Shown: positions 44,966 through 52,217 of the stretch, piece after piece | Numbering within the stretch: the stretch's first letter is position 1 | Layout: each line of letters opens with the position of its first letter | From: Micromonospora zingiberis | GTDB lineage: Bacteria; Actinomycetota; Actinomycetes; Mycobacteriales; Micromonosporaceae | DNA length: 60,476 nt | Assembly (NCBI RefSeq): GCF_004331455.1 | Contig: NZ_SJJR01000028.1 | Coordinates: 1 to 60,476 of the forward strand | Direction: 5' to 3' | Program-made: the position numbers and the translations under genes | Notes under the pieces: model-generated | The model's database searches: none | Told to the model about the DNA's origin: nothing | What the model saw: only the letters and a program-made list of their open reading frames with translations

Positions 44966-46414
44966 TCAGCCGGCCGCCAACGCGGCCGGGCTGATCGGCA
45001 GCAGTACGCGGAACACGGTGTCACCGGGAACGCTCGTCACCCGGATGTCCCCGTGGTGCTTGTTGACCACGATCCGGTAGGAGATGTCCAGGCCCAGGCC
45101 GGTCCCCTCGCCCACCGGCTTGGTGGTGAAGAACGGCTCGAAGATGCGGGCGCGGATCGTCTCCGGAATGCCCGGACCGGTGTCGGCGATCTCGACGAAC
45201 AGTTGGTCGTCGAGGCGGCCGGTGCGGACGGTCAGGGTGCCCTCGCCGCCCATCGCACCGAGGGCGTTGTCGATCAGGTTGCTCCACACCTGGTTCAGCT
45301 CGGCGGCGTACGCCGGAATCGACGGCAGGCTGCGGTCGAACTCCTTGACCACCCGCACCCCGGCGGGGAACTTGCCTTTGAGCATCACCAGCGTGGCGCC
45401 GAGCAACTCGTGCACGTCCACCACCTGGTAGGGCGCCCGGTCGAGCTGGGAGTACTGCTTGGCCGCACCGACCAGGGTGGAGATCCGGGTGGCCGCGTCG
45501 TCGATCTCCCGCAGCAGCAGCTCGGTCTCCACCCCGTAGGTGAGCCACCGCACCACCGGCTCAAGGTCCTGCGGGCTCACCGTCGCCCGGACCCGATCCA
45601 GCCAGTCGACGTCCAGCCCACCGTTGACCAGGATCGAAGCCAGGTCCCACCCGTCGGTCACGCCCTGGTCGTCCAGCCAGTCGGTCAGCTCGTCCTCGGC
45701 GTCGCTGGTCTCCATGGCGGTCAGCGTCGGTGCCTTGCCCACCCGCTCGACCGCCTCCTCCTGCAACCTCACCAGGGAGTGCAGTTGCCGGCCGTCGAGC
45801 CGGGCGTCGGCGATCGTGGCGAGCTTGTGGCGCATCCCGGCGATCCGCTCCCGCAGGCCGGCGGTGGCCCGCACCGCCGCGCTCGCCGGGTTGTTCAGCT
45901 CGTGGGTCAGGCCGGCCGACAGCGAGCCCAGGGCCAGCAGCCGCTCCCGCTCGCCGACCACGGTCTGGGTGTCCCGCATGCCGATGAACATGCCCTCCAG
46001 CAGGTGCATCGCCATCGGGAACCAGGACCGCACGGCGTGCGCGAACTGCTCGGCGGGCAGCACGAAGAACTCGCTGTCGGTGAGCGCCCACATGCTGTTG
46101 CGGTACTGCCGGTCGTCACCCAGGTACGCCTGGGTGGCCCCGCCGTACACCCCGCGTTGCGAGGTACGGCTGATCTCCACCTGGTCGCCGTGCACCGTAC
46201 GACACAGCCGCACCGTGCCGTCCAGCAGTACGAAGAAGCACTCGGCGGAGTCGCCTTCGGCGTACACCAGTTCACCCTCCGAGCGCTGCTCGACCCGCCC
46301 CTGCTCGGCCAGCCAGGTCACCTGCTCGTCGTCGAGGGACTCGAACAGGAAGAGCGTCCGGATCTCCGCCGGGGTCAACCGCTGAGGAGGGGCCACGCCC
46401 TCGCCGGTGGTCAC
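44966..46414 (-). CDS. cNMP-binding sensor histidine kinase
   Basis: A 482-residue cytosolic kinase. Residues 15-140 form a cyclic-nucleotide-binding/CRP-like domain (ESLDDEQVTWLAEQG, EGDSAECFFVLLDGTVRL). The dimerisation/H-box is SAGLTHELNNPAS near residue 165. The ATPase domain has the N-box ELNQVWSNLIDNALGAMG, G1 ADTGPGIPE and G2 GEGTGLGLDIS. There is no transmembrane helix. The ATG overlaps the stop of the receiver-flavoprotein gene upstream (ATGA), so the two are made together and probably form a signalling pair. The 14-base gap to the convergent DUF916-like gene holds no feature. Confidence 0.9.
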   Translation of the reverse strand: MTTGEGVAPPQRLTPAEIRTLFLFESLDDEQVTWLAEQGRVEQRSEGELVYAEGDSAECFFVLLDGTVRLCRTVHGDQVEISRTSQRGVYGGATQAYLGDDRQYRNSMWALTDSEFFVLPAEQFAHAVRSWFPMAMHLLEGMFIGMRDTQTVVGERERLLALGSLSAGLTHELNNPASAAVRATAGLRERIAGMRHKLATIADARLDGRQLHSLVRLQEEAVERVGKAPTLTAMETSDAEDELTDWLDDQGVTDGWDLASILVNGGLDVDWLDRVRATVSPQDLEPVVRWLTYGVETELLLREIDDAATRISTLVGAAKQYSQLDRAPYQVVDVHELLGATLVMLKGKFPAGVRVVKEFDRSLPSIPAYAAELNQVWSNLIDNALGAMGGEGTLTVRTGRLDDQLFVEIADTGPGIPETIRARIFEPFFTTKPVGEGTGLGLDISYRIVVNKHHGDIRVTSVPGDTVFRVLLPISPAALAAG

Positions 46415-48069
46415 TGCGTCTCCAGGTAACGGTGCACCAGGGAAACGGCCATCGCGCCCTCACCGACCGCCGAGGCGACCCGCTTCACCGACTCGGCGCG
46501 TACGTCGCCGGCGGCGAACACCCCCGGCACGCTCGACTCCAGGTGGTACGGGTCGCGGGGCAACGACCAGCCGGGGGGCCGCCGTCCCCCGCTGACCAGA
46601 TCCGGTCCGGTGATCACGAACCCGCGCTCGTCGCGGACCAGGGTGCCGTCCAGCCATCCGGTACGCGGGGCCGCCCCGATGAAGACGAACAGCCAGGAGG
46701 CGTCCACGTCCCGCTGCGCGCCGGTACGGCTGTCCCGCAGGGTCAGCTGTTGCAGGTGCTCGCCGCCCGCACCGCCGACCACCTCGGTGTACGGGTGCAC
46801 GGTCACCTGCTCGACGCGGTCGAGCTGGTCGATCAGGTACCGGGACATCGACGTGGTGAGGTCGGCACCCCGGATCAGCAGATGCACCCGCCGGGCGTAG
46901 CGGGAGAAGTAGACCGCCGCCTGCCCCGCCGAGTTCGCCCCGCCCACGATGTAGACGTCCTCGCCGATGCAGCTCGGCGCCTCGCTGGCGGCGGAGCCGT
47001 AGAAGACCCCACGACCGGTGAAGTCGGCGAGGCCGGGGGCGTCGAGCATCCGGTACGCCACCCCGGTCGCCAGCACCACCGAGTGCGCGGCGAGCGTCTG
47101 GCCGTCGCTGAACCGCAGCAGCCGCGCCGACCCGGCCTCGGTCAGGCCGATGACCTCACGAGTGCTGAGCAGCTCGGCGCCGAACTTCAACGCCTGCCGG
47201 CGGGCCCGGTCGGTCAACTGAGCACCGGAGACGCCGTCGGGAAAGCCGAGGTAGTTCTCGATCCGGCTGCTCTGCCCGGCCTGGCCGCCGGTGGCCTGGC
47301 GCTCCACCAGGACGGTCCGCAGCCCCTCCGAGGCCCCGTACACGGCGGCCCCCAGCCCGGCCGGGCCACCGCCGACGACCACCAGGTCGTAGAAGTCCGC
47401 CGCCGGGGTAACGGTCAGGCCGACCAGCCCGGCCAGCTCTGCCTCGGTCGGCGCCACCAGGGCCTTACCGTCGGCGGTGACCACCAGCGGTACGTCGTCC
47501 GCACTCACCCCGGCCGCCGCGAGCAGCCGCCCGGCCTCCGGATCGTCGACCAGCAGCCAGCGGTACGGCACCAGATTGCGGGCCAGGAAGTCGCGGATCG
47601 CGAACGACTCGGCGGACCAGCGGTGCCCGACCACCCGGATCTCCGTGGTGCCGGCGTCCGGGCTGGTCGACCACGTTTCCAACAGCGAGTCGACCACCGG
47701 GTAGAGCTTCTCCTCTGGCGGGTGCCAGGGCTTGAGCAGGTAGTGATCGAGGTCCACCAGGTTGATCGCGTCGATCGCCGCGCCGGTGTCCGCGTACGCG
47801 GTCAGCAGCACCCGTCGGGCCACGGGGAAGAGGTCCATCGCGGCTTCCAGGAACTCGATGCCGGTCATTTCCGGCATCCGGTAGTCGGCCAGCAGCAGCG
47901 CGACCTGCTCGCCCCGCAGCTTGATCTCGCGCAGCGCCTCCAGCGCCTCCGGCCCGGAACTGGCCCGAACCACCCGATAGCGGTCGCCGTAGCGGCGCCG
48001 GAGATCCCGGGCGACCGCCCGCGACACCGCCGGGTCGTCGTCGACGGAGAGAATCACCGGATTTGCCAT
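46411..48069 (-). CDS. Response-regulator receiver fused to a thioredoxin-reductase-like flavoprotein
   Basis: A 552-residue fusion. Residues 1-125 are a CheY-like receiver with acidic pocket D10-D11-D12, phospho-acceptor D62 (LLADYRMPE) and K113 region (LLKPW). Residues about 140-215 are a glutaredoxin/thioredoxin-like fold. Residues 225-552 are a TrxB-type flavoprotein (VVVGGGPAGLG, ATGGQAGQSSRIENYLGFP, VYIVGGANSAGQAA, VFAAGDVR). At the site where TrxR has C-x-x-C the sequence reads GSAASEAPSC, so dithiol chemistry by that motif is lost. Phosphorylation by the coupled kinase may control FAD/NADPH activity. The start is ATG 48069. Confidence 0.9.
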   Translation of the reverse strand: MANPVILSVDDDPAVSRAVARDLRRRYGDRYRVVRASSGPEALEALREIKLRGEQVALLLADYRMPEMTGIEFLEAAMDLFPVARRVLLTAYADTGAAIDAINLVDLDHYLLKPWHPPEEKLYPVVDSLLETWSTSPDAGTTEIRVVGHRWSAESFAIRDFLARNLVPYRWLLVDDPEAGRLLAAAGVSADDVPLVVTADGKALVAPTEAELAGLVGLTVTPAADFYDLVVVGGGPAGLGAAVYGASEGLRTVLVERQATGGQAGQSSRIENYLGFPDGVSGAQLTDRARRQALKFGAELLSTREVIGLTEAGSARLLRFSDGQTLAAHSVVLATGVAYRMLDAPGLADFTGRGVFYGSAASEAPSCIGEDVYIVGGANSAGQAAVYFSRYARRVHLLIRGADLTTSMSRYLIDQLDRVEQVTVHPYTEVVGGAGGEHLQQLTLRDSRTGAQRDVDASWLFVFIGAAPRTGWLDGTLVRDERGFVITGPDLVSGGRRPPGWSLPRDPYHLESSVPGVFAAGDVRAESVKRVASAVGEGAMAVSLVHRYLETQ

Positions 48070-48164
48070 CCGCCCATGAAACCACGCCCGCGTGCCGACC
48101 CGATTTCAGCAACCTGACCCGGATCTCCGCCCCAACCTCCCCACCACCCCACCCCTCCTTCTCA

Positions 48165-48179
48165 CCCACCCACCCACCC
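48165..48179 (-). repeat. G-quadruplex-prone tract (minus strand)
   Basis: Four CCC runs separated by single A on the plus strand give GGGTGGGTGGGTGGG on the minus strand, within about 100 bases upstream of the receiver-flavoprotein start. It could fold as a G-quadruplex in the promoter region. Confidence 0.6.
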
Positions 48180-48220
48180 GCCCTCCCACCCCCGAACGCC
48201 TAACGGCGACCCCGCCCCGC

Positions 48221-48288
48221 GATCTTGCACTTCTGGCCGGGACAAACCTCTCCTATACGGACACTTCACCGACCAAAAGTGCAAGATC
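48221..48288. repeat. 68-base interrupted palindrome with GATCTTG ends
   Basis: Arms GATCTTGCACTT (48221-48232) and AAGTGCAAGATC (48277-48288) are perfect inverted repeats around a 44-base centre. I recall similar GATCTTGCACTT palindromes scattered in Micromonospora chromosomes, which suggests a dispersed repeat family; this must be confirmed by search. Confidence 0.7.
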
Positions 48289-48293
48289 GATGC

Positions 48294-48316
48294 GGGAGGG
48301 GGAGGGGGAGGGGGAG
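48294..48316 (+). repeat. G-quadruplex-prone GGGGGA tract
   Basis: Repeated G3-5A units (GGGAGGGGGAGGGGGAGGGG) lie between the 68-base palindrome and the MITE-like element, enough runs for a G-quadruplex on the plus strand. Confidence 0.6.
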
Positions 48317-48622
48317 TCTGTCTCGCGGATCTTGGTTTGGGACGGCCTTTATGGGGGCCGTCCCAAACCAAGATCTGCGGCTGGGACCGGGTGAAGGGGA
48401 CCGGGTCGCCCGGCGGTGTCGACCAGGGGGCCGACCAGTGTTGTTGGTCCGCGGTGTGGACGAGCAACGCAGCCGGGACGGGCGCGGCCTCAACGGCGCA
48501 GGCGCTGGCGCGACCAGGCGGGCCGGTACGACATGCCCGGCCCCACTTCCACGCCTGGCTCGACTCGTCGAACGTCGAACGGGCTACCCGCCGTCCTCGA
48601 CCAACAAGATCCGCGAGACAGA
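48317..48622. mobile_element. MITE-like element with 18-base terminal inverted repeats
   Basis: TCTGTCTCGCGGATCTTG (48317-48334) is repeated inverted and perfectly at 48605-48622. The left end is immediately a 20-base perfect hairpin (48328-48347 with 48356-48375, 8-base loop). The interior shows no credible gene. The right end abuts the lipoprotein stop codon (48625-48627). No obvious target-site duplication is visible. With the neighbouring palindromes this accounts for the whole 48070-48624 gap. Confidence 0.5.
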
Positions 48623-48624
48623 AC

Positions 48625-49215
48625 CTAGGGGGTGGGGGCGGCGCGGAAGGTGATGTGGTAGCTGAAGGAGGGGCTGTCCACCTGGTAGGCGTAGCAGCCT
48701 GGGCCGCTGACGGTGGTGGTGCCGGGCAGGGAGGCCGCCGGCCCGGGCAGTACGGCGTAGTGGCCGCCGTGGCGTGGTTCACCGAGGTAGGAGAACTCCG
48801 CAGCGGCGGTGCCCGGGGCATCGATACGGCCCGCCCGGACCAGCACCGGGCCGGTGTAGCCGGCGTAGAGCCAGCGGACCTTCACCTGGTAGCTGCCATC
48901 CTGTCGGCGATCGCTGTCCCGCAGGGGCAGGACGCCGCCGGTGAAGTAGTCGGCGATCGGGTAGACCGGACCGGGGCCGAGCACCCGGGACGCCTGCTCC
49001 GGATCGTCCCAGGGTCGCGGCTCGGTGACCGGGCAGGCGTCGCCGGCACCACCGCTGGGCAGCCGCAATGGTGGTGCCGCGAAGTCGCCGGGCGAGCCCG
49101 TCGGAGCGACCGCAGAAGCCGACGAAGATTCGGTCGGGTCGGCCTCGGGTGTGCTGTCACAGGCCGCCGCCATCGACGCCAGGACGACGACCATCGTCAA
49201 CCGGGCAAGTTTCAC
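48625..49215 (-). CDS. Putative lipoprotein
   Basis: A 196-residue secreted protein. The signal sequence (KLARLTMVVVLASMAAAC) ends in a weak lipobox with C19, followed by a Ser/Thr/Glu-rich spacer and a domain beginning about residue 50 (DACPVTEPRPWDDPEQASRVLG) with an Ig-like or beta-rich C-terminus (YQVKVRWLYAGYTGPVLVRAG, YAYQVDSPSFSYHITF). Four or fewer Cys are present, possibly disulphide-linked. The start is ambiguous between GTG 49218 and 49215. I recognise no family. It is divergent from the 49474 gene. Confidence 0.7.
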   Translation of the reverse strand: MKLARLTMVVVLASMAAACDSTPEADPTESSSASAVAPTGSPGDFAAPPLRLPSGGAGDACPVTEPRPWDDPEQASRVLGPGPVYPIADYFTGGVLPLRDSDRRQDGSYQVKVRWLYAGYTGPVLVRAGRIDAPGTAAAEFSYLGEPRHGGHYAVLPGPAASLPGTTTVSGPGCYAYQVDSPSFSYHITFRAAPTP

Positions 49216-49473
49216 CACCCCCGCAGTATCGACCCCGCTCGGTGAATCCGCTGCCCCACCGGTCGGCCCGACGGGCTGTCCGGCCAGCCCGGTCCACCGG
49301 ACAGCTGCGGGCTCCACGCTGCCAGCGTTTCCGTTTTGCCAGGTCAGCGGCGGCCGGATGGGCGATCGTTCGCCTCCGGGTCGGCTCCCGGCCACGCAGC
49401 GGATCCCGTTTGTTGGTCGGTCGCCTACAGGCTCGCCTGCGACATCCCCCCGTTGGCGCAAGGAGCCATTGTC

Positions 49474-50553
49474 ATGCGCTTCAAATCAACCGTCCGTCGT
49501 GCCTCGCTGCTGGGGGCGGCCCTCACGGTCGCCGTCGGAGCAGGGGCCGCCGTCGCGGCACCCGGTGCGATCGCGGCGCCTGGTGCCCCGGGTGCCCGGC
49601 CCTCGTTCTGTGACCACGACAGCCGCCGTACGCCGTTCGCGAAGTACCTGTGTGCGCAGCCCGGCGACCTCCTCGACGTACGCATCGGCGACGTGCACCC
49701 CACCCAGCCGTCGCTCGGGTACGACGAGGTGTACTACAAGCTCGGCCGATACACACTCGGCAAGGACGCGGTCAACAAGAGGTTCAGCGACTGGTGTGAG
49801 GCCGACGGCCGACTCGATGCGGTCGCCGCGGCTCCGGGCGCCCGCCTGGACGACCCGTCCTCCTTCACCTGTGCCCTGCCGGTCGGTGCGGAGACGCCGG
49901 GGAGCATCGCCCCGATGAAGACCGTCGTCATCGGTCCCGGCGGTGAACCCTTCCTCACCGACGGGCACCACACGCTCACGTCCTTCTTCGAATCCCCGGA
50001 CGGCGGCGCGAACCTGCACGTCCGGCTGCGGGTGACGGCCAACCTGAGCACCCTCCCCCCGGCGGCCTTCTGGGCCGAGATGAAGGCACAGAAGTGGGTG
50101 TACCTGCGCGACCCGGAGGGCAGGGCAATCAACGTGCACAAGCTGCCGGGGAAGGTCGGCCCGGCCAACTTCGCCGACGACAGGTACCGCAGCCTGCTCT
50201 ACTTCGGCCGGGACGTCGGCTACACGCCGAACGGGCTGCCGTTCCAGGAGTTCTACTGGGGCGGCTGGGTCCGCGACACCAAGCCGGTCGAACTGGCTGG
50301 CTGGAACCCTGCCGACCATGGCAGTTACCTGGCCACCGTTCGCTCACTGACCGAGGCGATCACCACGCTGCCCAGGAACGCCGTCGTCGGCGGAGGCTTC
50401 ACTGCGGCCGACCTCGGCGCGCTGGAGCGGTGGAACGACGGCAAGGCCGCTGACAAGGGCGAGTTCGACAAGCTGAGCAGGCCGTACGCGGACGCCAAGC
50501 CCGGAAAGCTGGCCTACATGGTCGAGTACAAGCGGGTGCACGGTCTGGCCTGA
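49474..50553 (+). CDS. Secreted ParB/Srx-fold protein
   Basis: A 359-residue protein with signal peptide (about 1-36, ALTVAVGAGAAVAA). The mature part has a ParB/sulfiredoxin N-terminal-like fold (LLDVRIGDVHPTQPSLGYDE, then PFLTDGHHTLTSF, where a nucleotide-binding GxxR-type loop would be). A tryptophan-rich C-terminal half follows (FYWGGWVRDTKP). ParB/Srx folds hydrolyse or transfer nucleotides, but exported members are uncharacterised. Three Cys suggest a disulphide. AAGGAGC precedes the ATG. A strong terminator follows. Confidence 0.8.
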   Translation: MRFKSTVRRASLLGAALTVAVGAGAAVAAPGAIAAPGAPGARPSFCDHDSRRTPFAKYLCAQPGDLLDVRIGDVHPTQPSLGYDEVYYKLGRYTLGKDAVNKRFSDWCEADGRLDAVAAAPGARLDDPSSFTCALPVGAETPGSIAPMKTVVIGPGGEPFLTDGHHTLTSFFESPDGGANLHVRLRVTANLSTLPPAAFWAEMKAQKWVYLRDPEGRAINVHKLPGKVGPANFADDRYRSLLYFGRDVGYTPNGLPFQEFYWGGWVRDTKPVELAGWNPADHGSYLATVRSLTEAITTLPRNAVVGGGFTAADLGALERWNDGKAADKGEFDKLSRPYADAKPGKLAYMVEYKRVHGLA

Positions 50554-50568
50554 CGCTTCGACCGCCGT

Positions 50569-50602
50569 GAACGGGCGCTGAGCGATCGCTCAGCGCCCGT
50601 TC
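50569..50602. terminator. Perfect 34-base palindromic terminator
   Basis: GAACGGGCGCTGAGC - GATC - GCTCAGCGCCCGTTC, a 15-base stem, 15 bases after the stop codon of the 49474 gene. It is symmetrical, so it can act in both directions. Confidence 0.8.
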
Positions 50603-51021
50603 GCGTTCCGTCAGGGCCGGTGAGCGCAGGCCGCGATCACGGACCAGTGGCCGGTTACGCGGTGAGGGCGGAGACGGTGGTTCCACGCTGGTCGGTGCCG
50701 CCGCGCGAGGGCCAGTCCGGGCCTGGATCGCCGAGAACCGCCCCAGCCCGACCGAGGATTGACCGGGCCCGTCAGATACTGCTGCCCGACTAACGCTTGA
50801 TCATCACCTGCGGCCCAAATGAGCCGGGGATGTCGCGCATCCTCCCTGCCACTCAGCGTGGCAGCAGCAGCTACCGCCCCCGCACGGATACCGAAGGCCA
50901 TCGTGGCGAGGTCGACCAGTTCTCCGCTCTCGGGATTGAGAGCAGCAAGCCGTACTCCGCGGTGTTTGCAAGGTTGGCCAGTTGGTGAAACACGCAGGAC
51001 CAGCCCAATTGCCGGTCGCCT
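50603..51021 (-). other. Gap with a possible decayed reading frame
   Basis: No complete gene is supported here. On the minus strand, roughly 50950-50760 reads AALNPESGELVDLATMAFGI ... ATLSGREDARHPRLIWAAGD, which looks protein-like. It lacks a convincing start or ribosome site and degrades downstream. It may be the remnant of a gene formerly downstream of the LuxR regulator. Confidence 0.3.
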
Positions 51022-52029
51022 TTATCGCAGACCGGATTCGTAGACGGCGATCACCGCCTGCACGCGGTCGCGGCAGCCGAGTTTGCGCAGCACCTCGGAG
51101 ACATGGGTCTTGACGGTCTCGTCTCCGATGCCGAGGTCGACGGCCACCTCGGCGTTGGACCGGCCTTGGGCGACGGCGAGCAGCACCTCTCGCTCGCGCG
51201 GGGTGAGCGTCGCGATCCGCTCGGCCCACGGCCCAGTCAACACCTGCACTTCGGCCTCGGCGACCACTGCCGACCCGGTCGGCGTCGCCTGTGCTTCGGT
51301 CTCGGACCTTACTGGCCCGGTCGGCGCCACTGAAGGTTCGGGCTCGGCCACTGCTACCGCCTCGGTCGGCGACTCGGGCGACTCGACCGCAGGCAGCATG
51401 GGCACTGCTGCCGCTCCCGATGTGGCGTCGCTTGATCCGACGCGAGCGGCGCGACGTCGACGCACCACAGCGGCGACCAGCACGACGGCGCCCACCGCGC
51501 CCAGATAGATCGCCAGGTAGGCGATCCGCAGCTCGTCGAGCCAGCGATCCGGCTCATAGGAGCGGAGGTTGACCGGCCCGACGAGCGGCACATGCCAGTA
51601 CATCCCGCTGGTGCAGTACACCACCGCGAGCGTGACGGCCAGAGCCACCATGGCGAGGGAGAGCTTGCGCGCACCCTCGTAGACAGCGATCCCGAGCACG
51701 GCGAGGACAGCCAACCACCACCCCCAGGCAACCGCACCCAGCAATGGCGAGAGAACCCAGGGGACAACCGCCAACACGCAGGCCGGGCCGAGCCGGTACC
51801 GGGACAACGCGACCGCCGCGACCGCCGCGAAGTTGGCGAGCCCGAGCCCGAGCCGACCCGGATCGATGAGCCATGTGCTGGAAGCCTCGTAGAGGGCGTC
51901 CACCCCCCACCACGGAGTCGCCAGGAGCACCAGTGCTACCACCGCCGTGAGTACCAGCGGCGCACTCCACCTGGCCACGCCACCACGGGGCTCGGCCATA
52001 TTGGTCGCCGTCACGTCCGGGTTCGCCAT
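51022..52029 (-). CDS. Membrane-anchored LuxR-type regulator
   Basis: A 335-residue protein. Residues 20-200 contain about six transmembrane helices (LVLTAVVALVLLA, LANFAAVAAVALSRY, GWWLAVLAVLGIAVYEG, LAIYLGAVGAVVLVAAVV). An RRRRAARV stop-transfer, a Pro/Glu/Thr linker (205-270) and a C-terminal LuxR helix-turn-helix follow (TLTPREREVLLAVAQGRSNAEVA, then GDETVKTHVSEVLRKLGCRD). There is no receiver domain. It is a one-component sensor that binds DNA from the membrane. It is divergent from the glycosyltransferase cluster at 52218 and is a candidate regulator of it. Confidence 0.85.
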   Translation of the reverse strand: MANPDVTATNMAEPRGGVARWSAPLVLTAVVALVLLATPWWGVDALYEASSTWLIDPGRLGLGLANFAAVAAVALSRYRLGPACVLAVVPWVLSPLLGAVAWGWWLAVLAVLGIAVYEGARKLSLAMVALAVTLAVVYCTSGMYWHVPLVGPVNLRSYEPDRWLDELRIAYLAIYLGAVGAVVLVAAVVRRRRAARVGSSDATSGAAAVPMLPAVESPESPTEAVAVAEPEPSVAPTGPVRSETEAQATPTGSAVVAEAEVQVLTGPWAERIATLTPREREVLLAVAQGRSNAEVAVDLGIGDETVKTHVSEVLRKLGCRDRVQAVIAVYESGLR

Positions 52030-52217
52030 ACCGCGAGCTTGCCAGCGTTGCGGCGGCTCACGCCTCCCCGATCATCGGGAAATCGGGGCCGGAGCAGTTC
52101 CCCCGTACGGGGGAGGATTCGTCTTCACCGGCTGGCCACCGGTTGTTCGGCTGCTGTGCGTAACCGGACCGTACAGTCCCGACGCTGGCGCCGTTTCGGG
52201 GTGAGGACGGGTTTCGG

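Noticed and set aside
50603..51021. Search for tRNA or small RNA genes in this gap
   Set aside because: No cloverleaf or T-loop consensus could be found by eye, and no other gap gave a tRNA candidate.
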